Shown piece after piece: positions 55,320 through 63,473 of a stretch of DNA of 64,000 nt. Each line of letters begins with the position of its first letter. Positions within the stretch are counted from its first letter, which is position 1. This DNA is from Propionispira raffinosivorans DSM 20765. GTDB lineage: Bacteria; Bacillota; Negativicutes; Selenomonadales; Selenomonadaceae. The notes beneath the pieces were generated by a model. It was not told where the DNA came from and did not search any database. It saw nothing but the letters and a program-made list of their open reading frames with translations. The DNA is taken from assembly GCF_000381065.1 (NCBI RefSeq), contig NZ_KB905843.1:124001-188000 (forward strand), given 5' to 3'. Made by a program: the position numbers and the translations under genes.

Positions 55320-55348
55320 ATTATAGTATAAAAATAGAAATTGCACAA
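55320..55348 (-). promoter_or_regulatory. Promoter of the RpiR gene
   Basis: On the minus strand TTGTGC (55348-55343) and TATAAT (55325-55320) are 17 bases apart, about 40 bases before the ATG. Confidence 0.65.
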
Positions 55349-55444
55349 ACAGCTGCCCCGCCAGTAACACCAAACATTTGACTGCATATACTTTAATAAA
55401 AAACAAATTATAATGAGTTGAATCACCTCATTAGTATAGTTTGC

Positions 55445-55867
55445 TTACTCAGCAAATTTCTCATTAACAAAAAAAGTACCTCGAGCCTTACCATAAATTT
55501 TATCGGCTGCATCAACAATATCACATTCAGCCACAATCGTTCGCGCTCCATTATGTAAAATCCGGCCAACGGCATAGATCAATTGATCTTCCGGTACAGC
55601 TTTCATTAAGTTTATATTAAAATCGAGGGTCACAACTTTTTTATTCACACTCAAACAAGCCGCCCCCATAGCCGTATCCGCTACTGACATTAACGCCCCG
55701 CCATGGGCGATTTTATAAACATTTGTACATTCATGATGAATCTGCATTGATAACTGTACTTTGCCAAATTCCACCGATTCTACTTTGATACCTAAATATT
55801 GGACAAATGGATTATCCTGATAAAATGACAATAACAACATCTCTACTCGTTTTAACGTTTCTTCCAT
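55445..55867 (-). CDS. PaaI-like hotdog thioesterase
   Basis: The 140-aa protein is a single hotdog domain: NVYKIAHGGALMSVADTAMGAACL is the PaaI/YbdB-like active-site segment, followed by KVVTLDFNINLMKAV. It would hydrolyse acyl-CoA thioesters; the substrate is unknown. ATG 55867 follows GTGAGTGG; the frame begins 16 codons earlier without a good site. Confidence 0.85.
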   Translation of the reverse strand: MEETLKRVEMLLLSFYQDNPFVQYLGIKVESVEFGKVQLSMQIHHECTNVYKIAHGGALMSVADTAMGAACLSVNKKVVTLDFNINLMKAVPEDQLIYAVGRILHNGARTIVAECDIVDAADKIYGKARGTFFVNEKFAE

Positions 55868-56034
55868 AATTCCACTCACTTTCAAATACATTACTATATA
55901 TAATGGAAATTGCATCTAGCCTATTAGGCTGCCAGGAACGGGATATAGGGTCGTTTGCTTCCTGCGTAATAAAACATTTAATGCAACTTATATATATAAT
56001 AGCTTGTTTCGTGCTCAAATATTGCATTTTCGAA

Positions 56035-56080
56035 AAAATAAGGTTACTGCAAAAACACATTTGCAATAACCTTATTTTTT
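56035..56080 (-). terminator. Terminator of manA
   Basis: AAAATAAGGTTA-TGCAAA pairs with TTTGCA-TAACCTTATTTT with one mismatch; T runs on both strands. It lies 12 bases after the manA stop on the minus strand. Confidence 0.9.
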
Positions 56081-56091
56081 ATTGGATAGAT

Positions 56092-57057
56092 TTACACCAT
56101 ACTTAAAATGAATTCACCCTCACCGTGTAAACTATAGTTCCCCATACCCGCGGGAATAAATGCACTTTCACCTTTGTTCAATATCATTTTACCTTCTCCA
56201 TATGAAAGAGCCAATTCACCTTCTAATACGAGAATAGAATGAAACGTATCTGTATCTGCATTCAAATTGCATTGACGTATAAGATCAAAATGATACACTG
56301 TAAAATATTCGCACTGTGCTAATAATTTCATATCATAATCAGCAAAAAAATGCATTTCTGCTTCAGGAACTGTAGGTTTTGTTGGACGACTCAGCTTCGT
56401 TACATCAAGTGCTTTTTGAACATGTAAATCACGCGGCTTACCATCTTTACCCAAACGTCCATAATCGTAAATACGATAGGTTGTATTCGAATTTTGTTGT
56501 ATCTCTGCCGTTAAAATACCTTTCCCTATAGCATGCAGCGTACCAGCATCGATAAAAAATACATCACCTTTTTTGACTGGTACATTATTGCACACTTCTA
56601 ACAACGTGTTATTTTCAATACGCTGTTTAAATTCTTCCTTTGATATTTCATGTTTGAACCCATATAAAAGTTCCGCTCCTGGTTCACAATCAACGATATA
56701 CCACATTTCCGTCTTGCCATATTCACCTTCAACGCGAAGTGCATATTCATTTTCCGGATGAACTTGCACCGATAAATTATCTTTTGCATCAATCAATTTA
56801 ATAAGCAATGGAAAATAGGTAAAACGCTCCGCATTGCTGCCTAAAATTTTTTTACCTTGCTGCTCAATATAGTCAGTTAAAGTCATACCAGAAGCTGCCC
56901 CATTTGCGATCAGACTTTGCCCATCTTTATGACAAGAAAGCTCCCAGCTTTCTGCAACTTTTTCAAGCTCAGATTTTTGATTGTATTTTGTTTTTAAAGC
57001 AGTACCGCCCCAAATGTAATCTTTTAATGGTGCTATGAGTTTTAATGGATATAACAT
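56092..57057 (-). CDS. manA: Mannose-6-phosphate isomerase, class I (short Firmicute type)
   Basis: The 321-aa protein has the zinc-binding cupin motifs of the Bacillus ManA type: NLSVQVHPENEYALRVEGEYGKTEMWYIVD and GDVFFIDAGTLHAIGKGILTAEIQQNSNTTYRIYDYGR. It interconverts mannose 6-phosphate and fructose 6-phosphate. It is transcribed leftwards with its own terminator. It may supply mannose units for polysaccharide or feed mannose into glycolysis. Confidence 0.95.
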   Translation of the reverse strand: MLYPLKLIAPLKDYIWGGTALKTKYNQKSELEKVAESWELSCHKDGQSLIANGAASGMTLTDYIEQQGKKILGSNAERFTYFPLLIKLIDAKDNLSVQVHPENEYALRVEGEYGKTEMWYIVDCEPGAELLYGFKHEISKEEFKQRIENNTLLEVCNNVPVKKGDVFFIDAGTLHAIGKGILTAEIQQNSNTTYRIYDYGRLGKDGKPRDLHVQKALDVTKLSRPTKPTVPEAEMHFFADYDMKLLAQCEYFTVYHFDLIRQCNLNADTDTFHSILVLEGELALSYGEGKMILNKGESAFIPAGMGNYSLHGEGEFILSMV

Positions 57058-57154
57058 ACTTTTATTGCTCCTTTTACTGTATTATATATTTTCTTTTCTA
57101 TTTACTTATTATACTAAAAATAGTTAAGCTTTTGGGAAAGTATCGCTGAAGATT

Positions 57155-57868
57155 TTACTGCCGAATGCTAACCGACTTAAAAACAATCTGATCACTGCGA
57201 TGATGTGAAATGGAATATTCAAAGGCACGTCCATCATCTAAAAAAGCAATCTGTTCTACTTCTAAAAGAGGGAATGAGTCCCTAACCTTTAAATGCTCTA
57301 TTTCCAAGGCATTCGGTGAAATAGCTCGAATCGAGCGATGTGCCGACTGGATTTTAAGCTTCAATTGATGCTGAATATAAAAATAAATGGATTTTAACAA
57401 AACATCTTTTTTAATTCCTGGAATCAAATTGATCGGCATTTTTGTATATTCGATTACAATTGGCATCCCATCGGCAAAACGAACTCGAATAATATCATAA
57501 ACAAAATCGTCCGTCGCGATTTGCAGCTTAGCGGCAATTTCCTTATCAGGATGTACAACATCAAACTTAATAATTTCAGTCCGAAGTGTTTTCCCTTTGT
57601 TAGTTTCTGTAAAGCCTGTAAATTGTCTAGCCATGCTCAGATCCTTTGCATCTTCATCATCAATGGACTTAACAAAAGTACCTGCTCCACGTCGTTTAAT
57701 AACAAGACCTAGTTTGACCAGTTCATCCACTGCTTTTTTTATGGTGATACGGCTTACATTATACTGTGCGCACATTTCTTTTTCGAGTGGAAGCTGCACC
57801 CCCGACAAATATTGTCCTGCTAAAATGTTTTTTCTTATATCGTTAGCAATCTCTTGATATTTTATCAT
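57155..57868 (-). CDS. GntR/HutC-family regulator (UTRA), left paralogue
   Basis: The 237-aa protein has an N-terminal GntR winged helix (YNVSRITIKKAVDELVKLG, IKRRGAGTFVKS) and a C-terminal UTRA sensor domain. It is a close paralogue of the regulator at 63474, with identical stretches such as YNVSRITIKKAVDELV and LVIKRRGAGTFVKS. Such regulators sense sugar phosphates, here probably a 6-phospho-beta-glucoside (inference). It lies behind the bgl terminator, in the same direction. A degenerate copy of the cluster's operator is present upstream. Confidence 0.92.
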   Translation of the reverse strand: MIKYQEIANDIRKNILAGQYLSGVQLPLEKEMCAQYNVSRITIKKAVDELVKLGLVIKRRGAGTFVKSIDDEDAKDLSMARQFTGFTETNKGKTLRTEIIKFDVVHPDKEIAAKLQIATDDFVYDIIRVRFADGMPIVIEYTKMPINLIPGIKKDVLLKSIYFYIQHQLKLKIQSAHRSIRAISPNALEIEHLKVRDSFPLLEVEQIAFLDDGRAFEYSISHHRSDQIVFKSVSIRQ

Positions 57869-57946
57869 CGAACTTTCTCCTTTGTTCGTACATATTCTTA
57901 TTATATCATGATCTCGTCTAACTTAAAATTAGAACTACTCTTATAA

Positions 57947-57962
57947 AAAAAGTATATCTTAG
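57947..57962. promoter_or_regulatory. Degenerate copy of the GntR operator core
   Basis: AAAAAGTATATCTTAG matches the core AAAAGATATATCTTTT at 12 of 16 positions. It lies about 80-95 bases upstream of the left GntR gene. Confidence 0.35.
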
Positions 57963-57970
57963 CAGCAAAA

Positions 57971-58054
57971 AAAACAAGGCTTATCTTTTTACATTTTTCA
58001 GTTATGTTTCGAAGAAACACTGCTGATAAAACATGTACAAGACAGCCTTGTTTT
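57971..58054 (-). terminator. Terminator of the beta-glucoside operon
   Basis: AAAACAAGGCT (57971-57981) and AGCCTTGTTTT (58044-58054) form an 11-bp stem that closes a 62-base loop with an inner hairpin (TGTTTC / GAAACA). A T run follows on the minus strand. The large loop is unusual. Confidence 0.7.
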
Positions 58055-58065
58055 ATATTTATTTA

Positions 58066-59472
58066 TTAAAATCCATTTTCCTTCGCTACGTTTTTAATCC
58101 AATAGCCTGATTTTTTTATTGTTTTTATTTGAGTTATCAGATCAACTGCTATATAACCGTAACGATTTTTATAAGCATTTGACCATGACCAGCAATCAAT
58201 CGCTGTCCAAGCATGAAAGCCAAAGCAATTTGCCCCATCTTGAATCGCTTTATACAGATAACGTAAGTGTTCTTCATAAAAATCAATACGGTACACATCT
58301 TCGATTAAACCATCCGCATTACGGTACTTTTCTTCCCCCTCAACGCCCATTCCATTTTCTGATATATACCAGTGAATATTATTATAGTTATCTCGAATAT
58401 TGATTGCTATATCATACATCGCCTGTGGGTATATTTCCCAACCACGATAAGGATTCATTCGACGATCCGGGAGTTCATAGTCATCAAAGTACTTATCTGG
58501 CATCCAGCTTTTTGTCTTGTCCCAGACAGCCCCTTTGCTTTTAGCCCGCCGTGGCTGATAATAATTGACGCCCAAAAAATCAACTGTATTATTTTTTATA
58601 ATCGCCAATTCCTCAGCCGTAGATTCCCATAATACACCATCTTTTCGTAATGTTTGAACCAGTGATGGTGTAAATTCACCCTTTACCACTGGATCCAGAA
58701 AAGATTTATTAAAAAAATCTTCGACAAAAGCAGCGGCTTTTATATCGTCCTCGGCTTGTGACCGCGGATAAGAAGGTGTTAAATTCAAAACAACACCAAT
58801 TTCACCGCCTTGTTTTGCACATTTTGACTGTTTAAATGCCGCCACAACTTTAGCCGAAGCCAAATTTAAATTATATAATACCTGAACGGCTTTTTTACCA
58901 TCCACAATATTGGGATAGTGAAATTTATACAAATATTGACCTTCCACGATAACCATTGGTTCATTAAAGGTAATCCAATGTTTTACCCTGTCACCAAAAA
59001 GTGCAAAGCATTTTTCGGCGAATAAAACAAATAAGTCAAGCACATGTTTGGATTCCCATCCGCCATATTTATCATACAATTCAACCGGCAAATCAAAATG
59101 CTGCAAATTCATTACAGGAATAATCTTATTTTTAAGAAATTCATCAATCACCTGATTGTAAAAAGCAACGGCTTCTGTATCAACTTCCGCCGTCTCAAAG
59201 TCTTTAATTAATCGTGTCCATTGAATCGATGTCCGAATTGAATTCAGTCCAATATCAGCCATCATTTTTATATCCTCTTTATAACTATTGTAAAAATTGG
59301 ATGCAACATTTGGTCCAACCCCATTAAAAAATGCATTTTTTTCAATATCAAACCAATGATCAAAAACATTTGCATGCTTTTTATTAAAACGTCCCTCTGT
59401 CTGTGGACCTGAGGTCGCTGCCCCCCACCAAAAATTTTTTGGGAACTTATATTTTATACTCAAAATTGCCAC
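58066..59472 (-). CDS. GH1 6-phospho-beta-glucosidase
   Basis: The 468-aa GH1 enzyme has the acid/base Glu in WITFNEPMV (about residue 171) and the nucleophile Glu in WYISENGMG (about residue 372), plus FPKNFWWGAATSGPQTEGRF at the start. The C-terminal DLITQIKTIKKSGYWIK, with basic residues, is typical for the phosphosugar-binding loop of 6-phospho-beta-glucosidases. It should split the phosphorylated glucosides delivered by the PTS into glucose 6-phosphate and glucose or aglycone. It is the last gene of the operon. Confidence 0.93.
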   Translation of the reverse strand: MAILSIKYKFPKNFWWGAATSGPQTEGRFNKKHANVFDHWFDIEKNAFFNGVGPNVASNFYNSYKEDIKMMADIGLNSIRTSIQWTRLIKDFETAEVDTEAVAFYNQVIDEFLKNKIIPVMNLQHFDLPVELYDKYGGWESKHVLDLFVLFAEKCFALFGDRVKHWITFNEPMVIVEGQYLYKFHYPNIVDGKKAVQVLYNLNLASAKVVAAFKQSKCAKQGGEIGVVLNLTPSYPRSQAEDDIKAAAFVEDFFNKSFLDPVVKGEFTPSLVQTLRKDGVLWESTAEELAIIKNNTVDFLGVNYYQPRRAKSKGAVWDKTKSWMPDKYFDDYELPDRRMNPYRGWEIYPQAMYDIAINIRDNYNNIHWYISENGMGVEGEEKYRNADGLIEDVYRIDFYEEHLRYLYKAIQDGANCFGFHAWTAIDCWSWSNAYKNRYGYIAVDLITQIKTIKKSGYWIKNVAKENGF

Positions 59473-59533
59473 CTCTATTTTTTTTGCCTATCGTTATTTG
59501 ATACAATGATGCATCTTTTCTAATAAATTACAA

Positions 59534-60202
59534 TTATTTTACATATTTTTGCAAAACGGGCTGAATGATTTGTGTTAATCGTCTATATCCACCATCACTC
59601 AAGTGTAATCCATCAATTGTATATGCGGGAATGATTGAATTTGCCTCTTCATTGAAAAACGTTGCACAAGTCGGAACTAAAATCAAGTCAGGAAAAAGCT
59701 GTGCCAAATTTTTATACTCTTCATTTAATAAGGCTATCATTTTATTGGATCGCATCTTTTTCCCCACAAACGCTCCTTGTCGTTTTTCATCGCAGGGCAA
59801 GGTTTCTAATAATAAAATTTTTGTATTTGGTAAATTGCCCCATATTAAATCAAGTAAAACTCGCACATTACAACCAACATCACGAGGACTTCGCATATTA
59901 GTATTGCCAAAATCATTCGTCCCCACCATTAAAACAATAAGCTGGGGATGATATTTGATTACCGCTTCATCGCAAATCCAACGTAATGATTCGGATGTAG
60001 CTCCGGCAATACCTGAATTATACTTTACGGAGATTTCCGGATAATATTTTTCTATATTATACCATTGGGTAATGGAATCACCAAAAAACAAAACACCATG
60101 CGGTTTCGATTTTTTATTATCAGCAATAATCCTGAGAATTGTTTGAATCATATATTCCCGCAGCTGATAGAAATTCGGATTATAAATCATCTCTTCACGC
60201 AT
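59534..60202 (-). CDS. SGNH/GDSL-family hydrolase in a PTS operon
   Basis: The 222-aa protein has the SGNH blocks: VLFFGDSITQW (nucleophile Ser), GATSESLRW, VLMVGTNDFGN (oxyanion Asn) and TIDGLHLSDGGYRRL (Asp and His). There is no signal peptide, so it works in the cytoplasm. Members are esterases, often removing acetyl groups from sugars. The gene sits between EIIA (43 bases) and the 6-phospho-beta-glucosidase (61 bases), with GGAGGTGA before the ATG. Inference: it removes ester groups from imported phosphorylated glycosides before GH1 acts. Confidence 0.9.
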   Translation of the reverse strand: MREEMIYNPNFYQLREYMIQTILRIIADNKKSKPHGVLFFGDSITQWYNIEKYYPEISVKYNSGIAGATSESLRWICDEAVIKYHPQLIVLMVGTNDFGNTNMRSPRDVGCNVRVLLDLIWGNLPNTKILLLETLPCDEKRQGAFVGKKMRSNKMIALLNEEYKNLAQLFPDLILVPTCATFFNEEANSIIPAYTIDGLHLSDGGYRRLTQIIQPVLQKYVK

Positions 60203-60245
60203 AACATGCTCACCTCCCGTAATCCATATTAACGAAGTCTAAATC

Positions 60246-60563
60246 TTATTTTTCTAATTTCTCATACATTTGTACCATAAGCAATCCCATATCGCGGACA
60301 GTCAAAGCATTCATAAAATGATCTTGTGCATGAATCAAGAGAATTGATTTTTCTATCGGTTCTCCATCACATTCTGCTGCCATAAGTGCTGTTTGAATTT
60401 CATGTGCTTTACCGATTTCTTTACCAGCTGCTGTGATAGCCGCTTTCGCCTTGACAACATCATTATCTTCCAATAGTTTTTTTACTGCTTCCAAAACCAT
60501 GGAACGACCTGTACCAGCATATAAAATTAACTGCATGGACTGTTCTACTATTTTTTCATCCAT
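60246..60563 (-). CDS. PTS lactose/cellobiose-type EIIA
   Basis: The 105-aa all-helical protein matches the lactose/cellobiose EIIA family, with phospho-His78 in LIHAQDHFMNA. It passes phosphate from HPr to EIIB (62294-61995). Gene order is EIIB-EIIC-EIIA. Confidence 0.94.
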   Translation of the reverse strand: MDEKIVEQSMQLILYAGTGRSMVLEAVKKLLEDNDVVKAKAAITAAGKEIGKAHEIQTALMAAECDGEPIEKSILLIHAQDHFMNALTVRDMGLLMVQMYEKLEK

Positions 60564-60669
60564 TCATCTTTCCTCCAAATCCATAAACAACCATTTTCGA
60601 GCTCATCCTTGACTCACCCACAAAACAAGGTGCAAGTCTAAATTGTTTGCAGTCTGCAAAAGACTTTAT

Positions 60670-61980
60670 TTATTTCTCCTCATAACCATCTTTAATCTTA
60701 TTCGAAGCTATAACAAACGGTGCATAGATTATGATATCTACCACTAGCCATACTACTTGTAAAAGTCCACCGGCTAGAGAACCTGTACCGATCATGCCAC
60801 CAAAAAACAGAGGCATTGTCCACGGAACCACAAAGCGAAAAATCGGCACCAGACCACCTGAAATAACCAGCCAACCAATTATCGTATTTACTAACGGTGC
60901 CAAAATATACGGTATCAATAAAATTGGATTGAGCACAATTGGCAACCCAAAGGCGAGTGGTTCCTGAATATTAAATAACATGGCTGGTGCACCAATTTTG
61001 GCAACAGCACGCCAACTATCTTTTTTAGAAAATAAGAAAATAGCAATGACCAATCCCATGATGTGCATTAAACCAGCTTCAAAAAAGCCATTACTGAAAA
61101 TATAAGAAGCATCACCCGCCTGATTGGCAAGTTGCGCTGGCATATAAATCGAATTTTGAATTGCCGCCGTGACATTATGCCCATGAATACCAAACCACCA
61201 GAAGAACCAAACTAAGAATTGATACAAAAGTGAAAAACCAAGACCTTGTGAAAAACCTAAAAGCGGTGCTTGAATTGCCAAATAAATTAAATTATTAAGT
61301 GCTGGTATATCAAACCAAATCAAAATTGCTGAAAAAGTAGCAAAAAGTCCCAAAGTTATACCAACTGGAATAAGTGCTGCAAATGACTGAGCCACCGCTG
61401 GTGGAACACTATCCGGCATCGTTATTTTAAGTTTTTTATTTTTTGATAATTTAACAAAAAGCCACGAAGCGACTGTCGCAACAAGGATGGCTGTCAAAAC
61501 GCCTTTATTCCCAAAATAAGCTGTACTAAATCCACCCGCATCACCGATTTTTTGCGGTGTAACAATTAAAAATGCCGCAACACCGGTTAGTGCGGTCATA
61601 AATTTTTCACCGCCCCAAATACCACCTAAACGATACGAAAACGATAAAACTAAAAGGAGCGAAAATACATCAAAACCAATAGTCGTAACTAATCCACACA
61701 AAGTCTGCAAATTTTTCAACTTTGTAACAAAGTCAGAAGCTAAATACGCTTCCCCCGTCAGACCAGTGAGTGAGGCACCGACATTTAAACCATTTACCCC
61801 CATAACAGTACCTTGTGGATCAAGAACAACCCAACTCATAATCCCAAAAATTGAACCAACAATCATAAACGGTAAGATAATCGAAAATGCATCTCTCATT
61901 GCTAACAAATATTTATTACTAGAAATGACTCCCGCAAGCGGCATCATTATTTTTTCAAGTTTCGAAACAGCATTACCCAT
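60670..61980 (-). CDS. PTS cellobiose-type EIIC permease
   Basis: The 436-aa membrane protein has about ten helices and the family blocks MRDAFSIILPFMIVGSIFGI, FWWFGIHGHNVTAAIQNSIY and FNIQEPLAFGLPIVLNPILLIPYI. It is a CelB-type permease for beta-glucosides such as cellobiose, lichenan fragments or chitobiose; the GH1 partner favours beta-glucosides. It follows EIIB by 14 bases. Confidence 0.93.
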   Translation of the reverse strand: MGNAVSKLEKIMMPLAGVISSNKYLLAMRDAFSIILPFMIVGSIFGIMSWVVLDPQGTVMGVNGLNVGASLTGLTGEAYLASDFVTKLKNLQTLCGLVTTIGFDVFSLLLVLSFSYRLGGIWGGEKFMTALTGVAAFLIVTPQKIGDAGGFSTAYFGNKGVLTAILVATVASWLFVKLSKNKKLKITMPDSVPPAVAQSFAALIPVGITLGLFATFSAILIWFDIPALNNLIYLAIQAPLLGFSQGLGFSLLYQFLVWFFWWFGIHGHNVTAAIQNSIYMPAQLANQAGDASYIFSNGFFEAGLMHIMGLVIAIFLFSKKDSWRAVAKIGAPAMLFNIQEPLAFGLPIVLNPILLIPYILAPLVNTIIGWLVISGGLVPIFRFVVPWTMPLFFGGMIGTGSLAGGLLQVVWLVVDIIIYAPFVIASNKIKDGYEEK

Positions 61981-61994
61981 TTAATATTCTCCTC

Positions 61995-62294
61995 CTATCC
62001 AACTAATTTCAATGCTTTACTTAGAACTTTTTCCCCATTGATCATGCCATAATCCCGCATATCAATTACTTCTACGGGGCATTGATCGCCTACCGTTTTT
62101 TTAACATCCGGCAACATATGACGAATTTGTGGTCCTAATAAAATCACATCCGCTGAGTCTACTTTTTCATCCAATATTTCGACTGAAAAAGCTTCAATAT
62201 TCACATCAATCTGTTGAGTTTTTGCTGCATCCTGCATTTTCTTGACTAAAATAGATGTTGACATTCCGGCATTACAAACTAAATAGATATTCAT
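61995..62294 (-). CDS. PTS lactose/cellobiose-type EIIB
   Basis: The 99-aa protein has the phosphocysteine Cys7 in IYLVCNAGMSTSILVKKM, typical of the CelA-type EIIB fold, and the C-terminal DYGMINGEKVLSKALKL. It is the first gene of the beta-glucoside operon. CAGGAGGTAGG precedes the ATG, and a perfect-consensus promoter lies in the upstream palindrome. Confidence 0.94.
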   Translation of the reverse strand: MNIYLVCNAGMSTSILVKKMQDAAKTQQIDVNIEAFSVEILDEKVDSADVILLGPQIRHMLPDVKKTVGDQCPVEVIDMRDYGMINGEKVLSKALKLVG

Positions 62295-62349
62295 AGTCCT
62301 ACCTCCTGATTTTTATTGGTTCAGCTTGTTTTTCTTTCTTCCTACAAAA

Positions 62350-62378
62350 ATTATACTTCTAAGCATTTCTTTTGTCAA
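62350..62378 (-). promoter_or_regulatory. Consensus promoter of the beta-glucoside PTS operon
   Basis: On the minus strand TTGACA (62378-62373) and TATAAT (62355-62350) are 17 bases apart, a full consensus match. The -35 lies inside the left half of the 62-bp palindrome. Confidence 0.85.
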
Positions 62379-62418
62379 TAAAAGATATATCTTTTATTGA
62401 CAAAAGAAATGCTTAGAA
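62357..62418. repeat. 62-bp perfect palindrome, operator of the PTS operon
   Basis: The 31 bases 62357-62387 are the exact reverse complement of 62388-62418, with no loop. The core AAAAGATATATCTTTT is flanked by TCA/TGA and further symmetric DNA. The core recurs upstream of the GntR gene at 63474. It also carries the -35 of the PTS promoter, so a bound repressor would block RNA polymerase. Confidence 0.9.
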
Positions 62419-62426
62419 CAAAATAA

Positions 62427-62466
62427 AAACAAGTCAAGTATATTTTATACGTGACCTGTTTTTATT
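62427..62466 (-). terminator. Terminator after the HAD gene
   Basis: AAAACA-a-GTCA-a-GTATA pairs with TATAC-g-TGAC-c-TGTTTT; on the minus strand TTTTTATTTTG follows. It ends the HAD gene before the PTS promoter. Confidence 0.75.
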
Positions 62467-62494
62467 TTAAATTTAAAAATATTTTATTTTCGGA

Positions 62495-63133
62495 CTACAA
62501 TACGCTGACATCAATATCGGAAATTTTTGCTACAATTTGATCTGCCTGTGATAAATTTTGCTTACCAGAATTTTTATTTTGAAAAGCAATACAAAACATC
62601 TCTGCGGCTTTTGCAGCCTGTACACCTAAACTGGCATCTTCCAAGACCACACAATCCACGGGGTTTACACCAAGTTGCTTAGCTGTGAGTAAATAAATAG
62701 CTGGGTCCGGCTTACTTTGCGGTAACGATTCACCACTCATGATTATATCAAATTGATTGGAAAGTTGAAATTTTTCTACAACTGCATCAATAACTGGAAA
62801 AGCAGAGGATGATGCAATCGCTATAGGAATTTCAAGCACCTTTAATGCTGACAGCAAATCAAGAATTCCCGGAATTGGCCTTAAATTCATTTCGCGAATC
62901 CCCTTAATAACATGCTGATCCTTATAGGCTACCATTTCATCGATGGATAACTGTAAATTTCGTTCTTCGACTATTTTATTAAAAAGAAATGCTGTAGTCG
63001 TTCCCGCATATTGCTCAAGATTTCTCGGGGTAAAAGAAACTTTGAAATATGATAACGTTTTTAAAATCCCTTCATTATGTAAAGGCTCACTATCAATAAT
63101 AACCCCATCCATATCAAAAATAAATGCTTTCAT
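62495..63133 (-). CDS. HAD-superfamily beta-phosphoglucomutase-like protein
   Basis: The 212-aa protein has the HAD motifs FIFDMDGVIIDSEPLHNEG (Asp nucleophile and Asp+2), IAIASSSAFPVIDAV, SKPDPAIYLLTAKQLGV and VVLEDASLGVQAAKAA, with the helical cap after motif 1 typical of beta-phosphoglucomutase and phosphoglycolate-like phosphatases. It lies between the PTS operon and the GntR regulator. A true beta-PGM would need a phosphorylase, not seen here, so it may dephosphorylate sugar phosphates instead. Confidence 0.87.
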   Translation of the reverse strand: MKAFIFDMDGVIIDSEPLHNEGILKTLSYFKVSFTPRNLEQYAGTTTAFLFNKIVEERNLQLSIDEMVAYKDQHVIKGIREMNLRPIPGILDLLSALKVLEIPIAIASSSAFPVIDAVVEKFQLSNQFDIIMSGESLPQSKPDPAIYLLTAKQLGVNPVDCVVLEDASLGVQAAKAAEMFCIAFQNKNSGKQNLSQADQIVAKISDIDVSVL

Positions 63134-63283
63134 TTACAATCAACCTCATTTCGGTACTTTTAAACTTAGCTTACCATATTTATCATCACTTGCCAAATGT
63201 ACATGCCAATATGCAATGAACTCTATCTTGTCTTGTATACTATGATTCAATAAAAATTGTATATAGAAAACGAATTTTTCTTT

Positions 63284-63309
63284 ATCAGTAAAAGATATGT
63301 CTTTTATTG
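63284..63309. promoter_or_regulatory. Second copy of the GntR operator
   Basis: The 26 bases match the core of the 62-bp palindrome (62375-62400) at 24 positions, the differences being A to G at positions 4 and 15. It overlaps the -35 of the GntR promoter in the same phase as at the PTS promoter. Confidence 0.75.
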
Positions 63310-63334
63310 ACAAATACACTATTCTTGTATATAA
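63306..63334 (+). promoter_or_regulatory. Consensus promoter of the right GntR gene
   Basis: TTGACA at 63306-63311 and TATAAT at 63329-63334, 17 bases apart; full consensus. Confidence 0.85.
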
Positions 63335-63473
63335 TTCTAGAGAAAAATGAAACGCTCACTACAAGTATTCTATTCTAAAATATTCGAGATGCATCAACAT
63401 TTATAGAGTCTATAAAAAAATTCACTATATATTTTTGCACAAAGGGTATAGCGTGAAAGGAGGAAATGCAATT

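Larger units (their letters stand above)
63134..63473. other. Divergent control region between the HAD gene and the right GntR gene
   Basis: About 340 bases without a gene. The right part holds the operator copy (63284-63309) and the consensus promoter (63306-63334) of the GntR gene; about 140 bases then precede its start. The left part must promote the leftward HAD gene; no clear pair is visible. Confidence 0.6.

Noticed and set aside
55903-56106. Short rightward frame between the thioesterase and manA
   Set aside because: It runs through the manA terminator, has no ribosome-binding site and resembles nothing.
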